64,000 bases of DNA, taken from assembly GCA_944472155.2 (NCBI GenBank), contig OX235279.1, positions 62,531,564 through 62,595,563 on the forward strand, read 5' to 3'. The notes below the pieces were generated by a model. The model had not been told where the DNA came from, searched no databases, and saw nothing but the letters and a program-made list of their open reading frames with translations. The translations under genes and the position numbers were made by a program. This DNA comes from Trichobilharzia szidati. Its lineage: Eukaryota > Platyhelminthes > Trematoda > Strigeidida > Schistosomatidae. Positions 36,546 through 48,339 of this stretch are shown here, in pieces; position 1 is the first letter of the stretch, and the number at the start of each line of letters is the position of its first letter.

Positions 36546-36732
36546 TGAATCGGGTCCCAGTGGCTGGATGGTATACGAGCTTGCCTTGTAACCGGAAGGT
36601 CCTGGGTTCGAGTCCCAATGGGTGCGTACTGCCGATGATTCCCAAACTAGGATGAAACAGCAGCTGTCCAGTACTCCCTGGTTTTCAATGGTTCTCTAAC
36701 TGATATCAGTCCGTGATCAACTCGTAAAACAT
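36546..36732 (+). mobile_element. tRNA-Thr-like head joined to hammerhead, palindromic family member
   Basis: The head (about 36554-36625) resembles tRNA-Thr(UGU): CTTGCCTTGTAACC includes the TGT anticodon context, and box B is GGTTCGAGTCC. The acceptor arms pair imperfectly (about 5 of 7), so it is a derived element rather than a tRNA gene. Immediately downstream is a hammerhead fold (36626-36674), then the family arm ending TCAACTCGTAAAAC. It sits 180 bp after the foldback copy. Confidence 0.7.
36626..36674 (+). ncRNA. Hammerhead-like ribozyme in the palindromic repeat (U4 to C)
   Basis: Stem I GTACTG (36626-36631) pairs exactly with CAGTAC (36669-36674). The core is CCGATGA (36632-36638; consensus CUGANGA, so U4 is C). 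Stem II TCC/GGA is closed by a U-U mismatch. GAAA is at 36654-36657. Stem III CAG/CTG leads to GUC with the cleavage site after 36668. The architecture is complete but two core-proximal changes predict weak or no activity. Confidence 0.65.
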
Positions 36733-36849
36733 TAACATGTACTAAGTTGAAATCTATCATGAACTATGGCATTTCGTTTTGAATATTCCAGTGAATTGTC
36801 CATCGTCCATAATCATTTTTGGAAATTTCTTCAGACTTAAATTTTATTT

Positions 36850-37037
36850 TATTAAAATTTTTGATTACAGCTTGATTCCACGCAGTACTTTTGGTAGAAC
36901 TATGGAATTTTCAGCATGGATATCGGTAGCCCAAATTTTGCAGGCCGACCATAGATATCAGGTATGCGTCGGCAGGTGATCGAACCCCGGACCATGTGCA
37001 TGGTCGGCGAGATTCATAACCACTGTGCCCCCGACGC
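36850..37037 (-). mobile_element. tRNA-derived SINE, CR1-tailed subtype, full length
   Basis: The 72-nt tRNA-like head (37037-36966) has a perfect 7-bp acceptor, GCGTCGG with CCGACGC. The body reads CCTGATATCTATGGTCGG..., then CTACCGATATCCATGCTGAA, then TCCATAGTTCTACCAAAAGT, and ends ATCAAGCTGTAATCAAAAAT. Same head family as the copy at 52816 but a different body. Confidence 0.82.
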
Positions 37038-37039
37038 AC

Positions 37040-38740
37040 CGAAGCATATTGTGCATCCTGATTTTCTACACAAATATAGTAACTTATTTAATTAGAGAGT
37101 ATTTATAGCAGTTAATTTATCTCCTGAGGTTCATATGAGATAAAATAATACCCCTATTTCTGAATTGTATGACTTAGACTCTATATATAAATTGCCAAAA
37201 TCTGTAACTTTAGAATTCTGAAATAACAGATGAATCTTAATTCTTCGTTAAAATAATTAAGTATATTTTCTTGTAAAGTGATGAATCAAGCTTATTTGTA
37301 TGATAAATTAGTTCACTATTTATTATTGAGCAAACCTCATGTATGAATTTTTTAATGCATTGAATTCTTTCTATTTTAGTTAGAAAGTTCACTTGTTACA
37401 TTTTCTTTAAGAAGGCGCTACTGATGTAGCTATATTTTCACCATATTTGATAAGAAAGTATACGTGTCGGAACAATCGATATTGACTATATAGTGGTCAA
37501 ATATATTTTAGTCCTTATTCAGTATGTTAAACTTAAATGTAGTAATTAGTTATTACATTATAAACTGAGTGTTCTTAATTAGTGCTTCTTAATTTTTAAT
37601 AGATTTCTATCAAATATCATGTAACGGTAATAAACAACCTTAAAGTATAAAAACTGACTAATATCTAGTAAGCGTGAAAATAACTGACACACGAAGGTCA
37701 TCTTAGCTTCATTTATTGTTATTCATTAGATGTACTTTGGTTTATTGGTTAATGGACAGTGGAATTCCTTTTTAAAGAATAAAAATGAAATATTTAGTGA
37801 CACAGAAGGAATTTGTTGATTTTCAGCAGTGGAGAAAATAAGATATATATTTGCTATTTTGTATTTAATGCTTCTGAAAATCAGCGATTAATCTATCTGT
37901 TCAAAGAACAAAACGAAACGTAATATTGTGTTCACCCACTCTCACTTCAACATATGCAATCGTCGAAGCGTAAATAACAGAAACAGTATGATTCATTTAC
38001 ACCCAAGCAAAGAAAATATGATCCGTTTCACTTTACTTACAGTCTAAAAAACAGAAATGACATGCAAAGGGTTTATGGCCTGGAAAAGTGAGGAGAGGCT
38101 TTCTTTGTACCATAGAATGAGAAATTCAATTTTTTATTTCAGTATAAACCTATAAGTATGATGCTTGTTTACCTACCATCTATCTGATATCTAGATTTTA
38201 TTGAATATATTAGGTCAAATATTCACTAGCCTCTAAATATATATTTGTAACCATACTAGGATGATTGAATCAATGTATATCAAACAGGCAGATGTGAACC
38301 TAAATGAAATCTGTCACAAGGGTTTTCCAATAAAACATAAGTATTAAATGAACTAAAATTTGTCTAGGTGGCCTGGTTAAATGACCAAAATATGCAATAA
38401 CTGCGATTGATGTCCTTGAAGTTAAAAAAAATTGGCTGTAACACATTTTCGTATTATTCCTAGAAATATTTAATAGTGAATTCCCATGTATGTTGTTTAA
38501 TCTCTAATCTGAATAAATGACCAGGAATTTCACCTATCTACGTATTAGGTTTCGCAGGCAAAAAGTGTGTAATCGAAATGATTCCTACTCCAAACTGGTT
38601 GACAATCCTATACGTACCAGGAGCTAGTTCAGGTGATATCCATGAAATTTCACAAGCTCCTTGAAAACCATCCAGAAATAAATGATTTGTTGGTCGGTTC
38701 AGTCAGGAAAGTCTGTTAAATACCGTCTGTCGAAAGTTGC
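37040..38740. other. AT-rich loop between the 1.48-kb inverted arms
   Basis: No repeats or genes recognised except the tentative C2H2-like micro-exon at 38041-38079. Confidence 0.35.
38041..38079 (-). CDS. Tentative 39-nt micro-exon with a C2H2-finger-like motif
   Basis: Between a CTTTTCCAG acceptor and a GTAAGT donor lies HKPFACHFCFLD. HKPFAC-x2-C resembles the linker and first cysteine pair of C2H2 zinc fingers (consensus EKPF.C..C). The matching histidine half should lie in the next exon and was not found in frame. It starts after a phase-1 exon and ends in phase 1. It could be a real micro-exon, a relic or chance. Confidence 0.28.
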
Positions 38741-38749
38741 ATGTCAATT

Positions 38750-40236
38750 GAGCGAACCCAGATTGTTCCTAATCCTCTGTTATCACTTCCAGATGACTCC
38801 ATGATTGCTCACAAGCTTTCATATACCCTTCATCATATGGTTTCCTTCGTGCGACCCGAAGACACATGCCCAACTCTTCTCTTCCCACTCGAGTTGTGTT
38901 CGAGTGGTTGTCATAAGATATCACTCGAATGTCTCCTCAGTGTATGTCCAATCCACCTCCATTTCCTTTTGAACATTTCCTCTGGGCAATAAGTTCTCGG
39001 CTGGCTAGCCACCCGCCATTCGATCTCCAGTATTTAGTGAGAGTGTCTGTTGATGAAAGTGGGCATTCCGTTGGAGGTGCATTTGATGACGCACGTTAGC
39101 CGTCTCTGAACCAAATAAAAGTAATGAATTGAATATTCAAGTTGAACATTTTGATGTTCTTCCTTGTTGTATGTAGATCCCCACACTGATTTCATAGCAA
39201 CAAACGCCTGGCTTGCTTCCTCGATACTAGCTTTGACATCCTCATCCGTTAGCGTCTGTATTCGGACTGATACTGTCTGACCGTGTAAGTGAAAGAGGTG
39301 ACTTCTTTGAAATTCCTCCCATTGATGGTGATTATCGCTCATCACTTCCGTCTTCTGCATGTTGACTGGTTGATTTTCGACTATAAATGTCCGAGCATGC
39401 ATGTCATGATGCATAAATAATCCATGAAGTTCAGATGTCCCAGGGTCTCTTAGTTGGCCTGACCTCTGCTTGTCTAATCACTTCTCATGATCTACCACAT
39501 GATCCAGTGCACCACAATCAGGATGAATATCAGTGACAGCAGACAGTCTTTTCTTGCTGCTGTCTTCACTTCAAACGCTTCAATGAGCGACGCACTGTGA
39601 ATAACTTGGCATGTGGCATCATCACATGGATGTCGAAAGAGGTTCATAACGCTTCACAGTCTCGCCTGGTTAGCCGGCTTGCTACTTTACTTGCCGGCGT
39701 AACGCCGGTGTAAAGAGGGAAGATTGTCCGTGGTGCTAGCAACCCTACACTACTGAACCTATCAAACCGCTAGAGGAACTTCCAACTCACAGAAAATATA
39801 TTAGAAATAGAAAACATTCGAACAGCAGCTTATTCTTTGCTAGAATTGGAGAGGCCAAATATCGTAGGCTGGTGAAATCCTGCGAGAAGCAAGTGAGCCA
39901 AACGATGTATTTTATCTCGATGAAAGCAAGAATAAGAATGGGGACGTGGAATGTACGTCCAATGTACGAAGAAATGAATGCTGCTCAGGTAGCCAGACAA
40001 ATGAGAAGATATGGCATAGAAGTTCTGGGTATCTGTGAGAGCAGATGGAATGGATGTGGACTGTCAAAATTGTCAACTGGAGATTCAGTAATCTACTCTG
40101 TTCACCCAGACGACAACCACGAGCAGAAACTCTAAGGCAGTGAGTGGCCATCATGACGTCACCAGTAGCAGCCGAACCCCTAATGCAGTGGGAACCAATT
40201 TCATCCTGCAGGATTATGACAGAGAGATTCAACTCA
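38750..40236. repeat. Right arm of the 1.48-kb inverted repeat
   Basis: Reverse complement of 34297-35771 with scattered substitutions. Includes the RTE 5' leader at about 39640-39870 (with the short hairpin TGCCGGCGTAACGCCGG and GCTAGCAACCCTACAC). Unlike the left arm, it continues on the plus strand into a longer endonuclease and RT (40236-43265). Confidence 0.88.
38760..39610 (-). pseudogene. RTE reverse transcriptase, C-terminal fragment (mirror copy)
   Basis: Minus-strand equivalent of 34926-35771: ENQPVNMQKTEVMSDNHHQW, RIQTLTDEDVKASIEEASQA and KSVWGSTYNKEEHQ. Frame broken upstream (LIFILIVVHWIMW for the VDWIM region) and downstream. Confidence 0.75.
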
Positions 40237-40871
40237 AAAGGACGGAGGATGGTTACAACTATGCAATGCTACTCACATTTCCACAAGCAACCCGAGACAG
40301 GAGACGAAGGAAGACTTTCGCAGACACGTACAAGTAGAAACAGTAGTGGACATTATCCCAAATGGTGATATCAAAATCCTCATGGGCGATATGAGTGACA
40401 GCTGAACTGGGAGCAGAAAATACGTGAAAAGAACTCATCATGGTTCGAGAGGCTCTGTCGTTCGGAGAAATGAATGAGAACGAGGAATCATTCTCAGACT
40501 TCTGCGCTTTCAACGATTTGGTGATCATAGACAATGTTTTTCAAACACAAGGATACACACAAAGAAACATGGATTTCACCTTATGGACACACCAAAAATC
40601 AGATAGACTTCATCTCAATGGTGCTCCAAGAAGTGGAGACGCAGCTAGTCTGTTGGATACAAAGTCGAGAAGGGGAGCATATGTGGGCTCTGATCATCAT
40701 CTAGTCCAAGGAAGCTGCAAGGTGAAGCTGAAATCCTTCAGAAGAACTGGACACAGACCACTGAAATTCAAGTTCAACATTCGGAAAGTGAATGACAAAA
40801 CTACAAGTGATGCCTTCACTACATATCAGGTCAGAACAAAGTCGGAGACACTACGTGGCATCACCGAATAA
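39872..40871 (+). pseudogene. RTE apurinic-like endonuclease, near full length, frameshifted
   Basis: Starts MKARIRMGTWNVRPMYEE (here the GTWN Trp is kept), then LGICESRWNG; middle part WEPISSCRIMTERFNSKGRR, then IMV/LMGD-like text; C-terminal part FSDFCAFNDLVIIDNVFQTQ and YVGSDHHLVQGSCK with the SDHH catalytic motif. Spread over three frames. The linker following it (about 40880-41255: GEKKRHDKEWLSTDTW) joins it to the RT. Confidence 0.85.
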
Positions 40872-41266
40872 ACACGCTTGGAAGAACATTGGAACTAACT
40901 CTCCAAGACGATGTTCAAGGAAACGTGTCCAACTGTTCTAGGAGAAAAGAAGAGACACGACAAGGAATGGCTTTCAACGGACACCTGGATGCCAATAGAA
41001 GAGAGAAGAGGAACATGGTGAAAGAGAATACGACTCAATGCAAGACGGACAATAGAAGGAGAGGCTGAGTTCAGTGTACGCTACACTGAATAAAGAAGTG
41101 AAGATGAGTGTTAGGAGAGACAAAAGACAATTCCACGACACACTGGCTGGCAACTGAAGCAGAACAGGCAGGTCATAGGCAGGTGAAAGAGACCTCAGTA
41201 CATCAAATGACATAGCCAGGTCTCTATCCGTGAAGAGATCAACACAAATGATGTGTAGGGGACTTA

Positions 41267-41540
41267 TGTTAGAGTTCACTAGTATTACGAAATATGAGAA
41301 ATAAAATTCAAATCAATGGAATGTTAAGTAACAGTATATTACCAAAAATGTAACGACACGTTATATCAACAAAAGGGTTACTTGGAAATAAGGTTTAAGT
41401 CCTCTGCTACAAATTATTTATATATCCCACGGATACGTTAATTGTTTGGAGGGAGTAGGTTGTAGCTGCTGTGTCCCGGTTGTATAACTGTCTTCGGTTG
41501 AGCGTAGTGGATTTCTACAATAAATCCGAAAGATACAACA
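41267..41540. mobile_element. Solo-LTR-like insertion inside the RTE linker
   Basis: A 274-bp block starting TGTTAGAGTTC and ending GATACAACA (TGTT...AACA inverted ends), with an internal AATAAA (41518-41523) and TATA-like TTGTATAACTG. It interrupts the RTE coding text: the sequence before it aligns with 45895-45915, the sequence after it with 45930 onward. No target-site duplication is evident at the exact ends, so the boundaries or the LTR interpretation are uncertain. Strand not determined. Confidence 0.42.
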
Positions 41541-41589
41541 CGGTGAGAGCTGAGCTAGTAAGCCGAAGAAACCAAGGAGAAGACGAAGT

Positions 41590-43265
<1,676 letters not shown>

Positions 43266-43329
43266 TGAGTATGAAATGGCCCGTCAGAAAGAATAAGTAT
43301 CAAGAAACTCTATTTGGGAAAAACATACC

Positions 43330-43645
43330 AAGAGCTTATTGATTAACAAGGAGTTAATGTAGGTTGATTGATCAGGTATATATCGGGGAGGCAGTCTAAT
43401 GACATCTCGCTCCAGCTAAGCAATGACTTGAGTGGAATCCAAATGAGAACCGACGAGTGGGTCGTCCTAGGTTGACATGGAGAAGATAGTGTGGAGAGAA
43501 GAAGATGAAAGATTATGTGCAATCGTGGTTCAAGCTGAGGAGCACGGTGGAAGAATAGAAGAAAGTGGAAATGTGTCGTTGAAGCTCTATGTTCCACTCG
43601 AAACCCAAAGGAACAATGATCATATAAAAATAATAATGCTTCATG
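43330..43645 (+). pseudogene. RTE reverse transcriptase C-terminal end and 3' tail
   Basis: Reads NDISLQLSN, RTDEWVVLG and HGEDSVERRR (the WNP...GRPR.TWRR block), then GGRIEESGNVSLKLYVPLET and a short A/T-rich tail at about 43625-43640. This is the normal 3' terminus of the RTE family in this window. Confidence 0.6.
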
Positions 43646-43689
43646 GCACTGCATACTGCTGAAGCTGTTGCTGAATAACTTCCCAGTCG

Positions 43690-44110
43690 AGGGTTTAAAA
43701 AGTGAATGAATTTGAGGTCGAGGCCTATAGGTCGGATTTAAGTATTTTGGAGGGTGAGGAGGGGGAAGGATTCCATCTGGTCCTGCTGATTTCCTGCCAT
43801 TTAGAAATTTAACACCCCTCAACACCTCTGTTTCTGTCGTGGATTTGGGCTCACTGAGAGTTTTGTGTCCGTTAGTGGCGTTTCTGCACGGGTCGGAGGC
43901 AGTGGTGTATTCAAGAGTCCTTTGAAGTAATCAGCTCAACGTTTCTGCTGCTACACACACCTCTTTGATAATCGGTTCTCCTCCACTATCTTTCATCTGT
44001 TTCATCTCCGTCGATCTCTCCACGAATAGAGGCCTGGTTAATTGGAATAGTGTTCTAGGTCTCTCTCTCACCTGCAGGGTGTTCCACTTAGGTTTCCAGT
44101 GTGTCGAGAA
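43690..44110 (-). pseudogene. RTE reverse transcriptase N-terminal fragment (mirror)
   Basis: The minus strand carries KFLNGRKSAGPDGILPPPHP, equivalent to the K..GKA.GPDGI..E block at the start of the RT domain, followed by a deletion. It mirrors the plus-strand copy at 45810-46210. Confidence 0.68.
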
Positions 44111-45104
44111 TCTGCAGATTTGAAAATTTGAAAGCTAATTATACGAATGTAAGCATGAATTTGAAGAATACACCTGCATGTATACGAACACCTTAGCGAA
44201 AATCGTATGGACAGAAGTTTCATGGAGAGCAAACATGTTCCATGTTGATAAGGAAGGAAGCTAAAATGAGAAATATTCACGTATATATATCTCTAGGCTT
44301 CATTCCTCTTATCTCTTCTGTTTGCTAGTCTTGGCTAATATCAATCTGAATGCATTTCTTGATACACTCACTTTGTTGACTCTCAGTACCTGATTTAATT
44401 TAGAGAAAAACTAGTATCTCATGGTACATTGGTGTTACAGTTAAAATAGATATACCTTTGCCTGGCTCTATATGTTATTTCATTATCATCAGTGGTTAAG
44501 AGCATCGAAATTCGTGTGGTTCCTAAAAGAAACATAGAAGATTGAGGAGTAGCAGGCCGAGGAGTGTTTATCCCTCAACGATGGACGATTGTCTTAGTGA
44601 TAATACATTCATAACATACACATGGAAACCCTACTAGTTTTTCGAGAATTGATTCGTTAATTGGATGTCCTGCGAATTTCGTTTGTTTCAAACTTGATTC
44701 CACGAGGAACCTGTCTTACACAGTTTAACATAATGCTGTTAAATAGATCAGTTTAGATGTTTGTACTTCTCGTGACCATGATCGGATCCCGTTGAGCTTC
44801 GTCCTTCTATATTTATTCAATAAACTTCATGAATCAAAATAAGCTGGGTTGTCCTCCGGCTCTTAAAATGACATGTCAAAGGACACAATGTTTCAGGGTT
44901 ACTACAATCCATGTGTGATGAGTGTCACCACTTGGTACTTGAATGTGGCATAACTCGGAATCATACAATTCATACAGGTACAAGCAGGCCACTGGAAAAG
45001 CAAAACTCGGATTTATCGAGAGTAGAAAGTTAAAAATATGCAGAGAATGCTAAATAAGGATAATTAAGTTTGTACACAAAGTGCACAATCCATATTATAT
45101 TTAT

Positions 45105-45297
45105 TTTATTTTTTTAATTTTTGATTACAGCTTGATTCCACACAGTACTTTTGGTAGATGTATGGAATTTTCAGCATGGATATCGGTAGCACAAATTTTG
45201 CAGGCCGACCTCAGATATCGGGTGTCCGTCGGCAGGAGATCGAACCCCGGACCATGTGCATGGTCGGCGAGAGTCCTAACCACTGTGCCGCCGACGC
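45105..45297 (-). mobile_element. tRNA-derived SINE, CR1-tailed subtype
   Basis: Near-identical to the copy at 36850-37037: a 72-nt head (45297-45226, acceptor 6 of 7 pairs), CACAGTGGTTAGGAC box A region, and the same body and tail ending in an A/T-rich run at about 45110. It lies between the two arms of the 43.5/46.7-kb inverted repeat. Confidence 0.82.
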
Positions 45298-45489
45298 ATA
45301 TGCCAGCTGAGTGAGTATTGTAGATTTAGTAGAAGAGGGTTGCACTCAATATTGTATAAGAACACTGTGAATTCATGAAGAGTGACTGATATAAGCGAGC
45401 TACCAGTAGAACCATGTCAGACAATTGTGGCTTTTACTCCTCTTCATTATTCTTGGCTTAAATGCATTAGATAATTCTCAATCTAAAAG

Positions 45490-46640
45490 CGAAATGAGTT
45501 GAATCAGTGCGAGGAACGGTCAGAATGAAGCTGAAAGCCTTCGAAGGTAGACCATAAGGTCTCATTTTCAGTACTCAGAAAATGAAGGGTGGAGTGACAA
45601 AGGACATCTCCACTGCAGTCATCAGGAGAATGTCGGTGACATTAAGCAACGTCACTGGGGAAACATTTGTGGAAGGACACTGAAACTCTGTGAAAGCGAT
45701 GTGGAAAAGAACTTGTACAGTCGTCCTAGGAGGGAAGAAGAGGCAAGACAAATAGTTACCCGCTACAGATATGTGGAATCTGATAGAGTAGAGAAGGATG
45801 GTGAAGCAAATCTGCAGATTCTCGACACACTGGAAACCTAAGTAGAACACCCTGCAGGTGAGAGAGAGACCTAGAACACTATTCCAGATAACCAGGCCTC
45901 TATTCGTGAAGAGATCGACGGAGATGAAACAAATGAAAGATAGTGGAGGAGAGCAGATTATCAAAGAGGTGTAGCAGCAGAAACGTTGAGCTGATTACTT
46001 CAAAGGACTCTTGAATACACCACTGCCTCCGACCCGTGCAGAAACGCCACTAACGGACACAAAACTCTCAGTGAGCCCAAATCCACGACAGAAACAGAGG
46101 TGTTGAGGGCTGTGAAATTTCTAAATGCCAGGAAAACAGCAGGACCAGATGGAATCCTTCCCCCTCCCCACCCTCCAGAAATACTGAAATCCGACCTATA
46201 GACCTCACCAGACACTCTCACGCCACTACTGCAGATGGTTTGGAGGGAAGGAAGGGAAGGCACCCGTCCGTGGATTGGAGAAAAGGCTATCTTTTCAAAC
46301 TGCCAAAGATGGGGGGGAGCTTAAGCCTATATAATAGCTGGTGTGGATTCATGCTCCGGTCTACTCTAAGCAAAATATTAGGCTGCATCATACTGGAATT
46401 TCAGAAGGCTGCCTTGGCCGGAAGACATTTCCTACACCTATTACGATTCAGGAGAAAGACATCATCAACGGACCAGAAATGCTCCATTACGCATCATCAT
46501 AGAACAGACCGTAGAGTGACAGTTCACTCTCCACCTCAACTTCATCCACTTTGAAAAACCTCGACTGCGAAGTAATTCAGCAACAGCTTCAGCAGTATGG
46601 AGTGCCATGAAGCATTATTATTTTTACATTATCATTGTTC
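45490..46640 (+). pseudogene. RTE endonuclease-RT linker and reverse transcriptase fragment
   Basis: Linker text TCTVVLGGKKRQDK and TDMWNLIE; then the RT N-terminus WADYFKGLLNTPLPP-like, AGPDGI-like text at about 46140, WRKGYLFKLPKMGGSLSLYN (46275-46335) and LRSTLSKILGCIILE (46350-46395). It stops at about 46620, where the 3' tail of another copy is joined in reverse. Confidence 0.7.
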
Positions 46641-46649
46641 CCTTGGGTT

Positions 46650-47620
46650 CCGAGTGAAACATAGGGCTTCAACGACACATTTCCTCTTTCTTCCATTCTT
46701 CTTCCGTGCTATTGCCTCGTACTATCTAATATTGTGAAATTTTCAATATGTTAATTAGATATGCTTTTCTATTTATTTGTGAGAATTGATGTATATCTAT
46801 TTTTCGTTGTGAATTTTTCTCACCTTCATCTTTTGTCTCTTCTCCTTCCAACTTTCTAATATTTTCGTATTTTGAATTTGTTAATTTAACATGCTCTGCT
46901 ATTTATTTGTTATAAATTGTAAATATCTATTTTCTGCCGTGAATTTGCCTCACTTCCTTCATATTTCCTTCGTCTGCTTTCTTCAACTTGTTGAATGGAT
47001 ATGATGTAACTTAATATTCTTATTTCCTTGTATGTTGTTATTTGTCAGCAATTCAGAACATTCTGGGCCTAATTCAACACGTAGTCATATAACTGTTGGC
47101 TTATTTCATTTCCCTGCTTTACGCTGTTATTACCTTCCTCATTTTGTTTTTAAACTTAGTGAATGCAGGCAAAGAAACCACAACTGTATTTGTATTGATT
47201 TCTACGTGATAGTACATGAATAAATAGTCTGTAATAAATAAACAGTAGGGATTTATTCATATTATTATTAACAGATTTGGTGATAGTTCAGACAGTAGCT
47301 CAGTTTATCCAAATGAATTGTGTCCTGTGCCAATTTAATAAACTCAAACTGGATTATATTAACCACTGGTTCCTGGTACACATTTAGTTGCTGCTACTAT
47401 CAGCCGAACAATGAAATCGGTCATACTGATTAACGCACTAAATAGAATCACCCTAATCCAACAATTCAAAGTATTTTCAGCAGAAACAATCGATCAGACA
47501 CATTCCTTATTCTGATTCATAATTTTGTTCAAAAGTTTGTATTTTGAGTGACAAGATGAAACAGTTATATATGTATATATAACAGTGAGTGACTTGTTGT
47601 TATGAACAACATTATTGTTT
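46650..47620. repeat. Dispersed repeat unit adjacent to Penelope copy B, inverted at 32041-32900
   Basis: 46650-47620 on the plus strand matches the reverse complement of about 32041-32900 over most of its length. Landmarks: ACTGGTTCCTGGTACA, GAAATCGGTCATACTG, CAGACAGTAGCTCAGTTTAT, and CTTATTTCCTTGTATG. It contains no convincing ORF. It is bounded on one side by RTE 3'-tail sequence and on the other by Penelope terminal sequence. Confidence 0.75.
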
Positions 47621-47724
47621 AAATAACATCGAATTTATAATATCAATGGATTACAGTTCAATAACATCAACATAAAATAAGCTGAATGTGAGAAAAATTA
47701 GGATAGATAATAAATAATACAAAT

Positions 47725-48306
47725 TCATGAATTTGTAGTCTCTACTGAAGGCGAGGGCAGTATTAGTGGCTGGACTCGCTTCTTTTGCATACAGAGCGCC
47801 TGTTGTTTGAGGTGCATTGCAATAGCCTCTGCTGTTTGGTGCATGCAGTGCTTCGATGTTTTTGGCAATTTATTCGGTAGCTGGTAGACGATAGAGAAGG
47901 ATTCTTCAATGCTGGCTTTGTGGCCGGTTTCGACCAGGTGTTCTAATATCGAACTGTTGATGGTTTTTACTACACCTTTACTTAGCCATACTGGGAGATG
48001 TTCTCGAGCACAAAAATCCAAGTTCTTAGAGCATCGGCCGATATAACTCGCTCCCCAAACGCAGTTGAATTGGTAGATACAACTGGAAGTGGCTAGTCTG
48101 GGTGCTTCATTTTTCAATCGAGGAATCACCATCGGTCGTGTAGAGAATAAGACGTGTAGTTTGCCAGCATTGAAAGTTCTTTGAACTGATTTTCTTAATT
48201 TCTTCGTAATAATTTCACTTGTTATATCGCCCTTGAATTGCAGTTGTATATAAAGAGGCTTCTTGTTTACGGATAGTGAGTAGTTCTTTTCCGCTTTCTT
48301 TGTCAT
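47725..48306 (-). CDS. Penelope-like element GIY-YIG endonuclease ORF, copy B
   Basis: 193 codons, roughly 90% like copy A: IYQFNCVWGASYIGRCSKNL, then AREHLPVWLSKG. It keeps YIG and the EH pair, but the Arg before AREH is Cys (DFCAREH versus IFRAREH in copy A). Its 3' flank (47700-47560) equals the left terminal repeat of copy A in the same orientation. No RT domain upstream. Confidence 0.78.
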   Translation of the reverse strand: MTKKAEKNYSLSVNKKPLYIQLQFKGDITSEIITKKLRKSVQRTFNAGKLHVLFSTRPMVIPRLKNEAPRLATSSCIYQFNCVWGASYIGRCSKNLDFCAREHLPVWLSKGVVKTINSSILEHLVETGHKASIEESFSIVYQLPNKLPKTSKHCMHQTAEAIAMHLKQQALCMQKKRVQPLILPSPSVETTNS

Positions 48307-48339
48307 GTGTTCCTTGAATTAAGCATTGTGGATGATACT

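Larger units (their letters stand above)
43530..46710. repeat. Second inverted repeat, arms 43530-44120 and 45810-46710
   Basis: The left arm is the reverse complement of the right arm from the RTE 3' tail through GAAGCTGTTGCTGAA, then jumps (about 340 bp of the right arm, roughly 46210-46560, are missing near 43690), then continues through CCGTTAGTGGCGTTTCTGCA and CCTGCAGGGTGTTCCACTTA. Loop about 1.7 kb, containing a SINE. Confidence 0.82.

Noticed and set aside
36554..36625. Functional tRNA-Thr(UGU) gene
   Set aside because: Acceptor and T stems contain mismatches, and the segment runs directly into a repeated hammerhead unit; it is a tRNA-derived repeat head.
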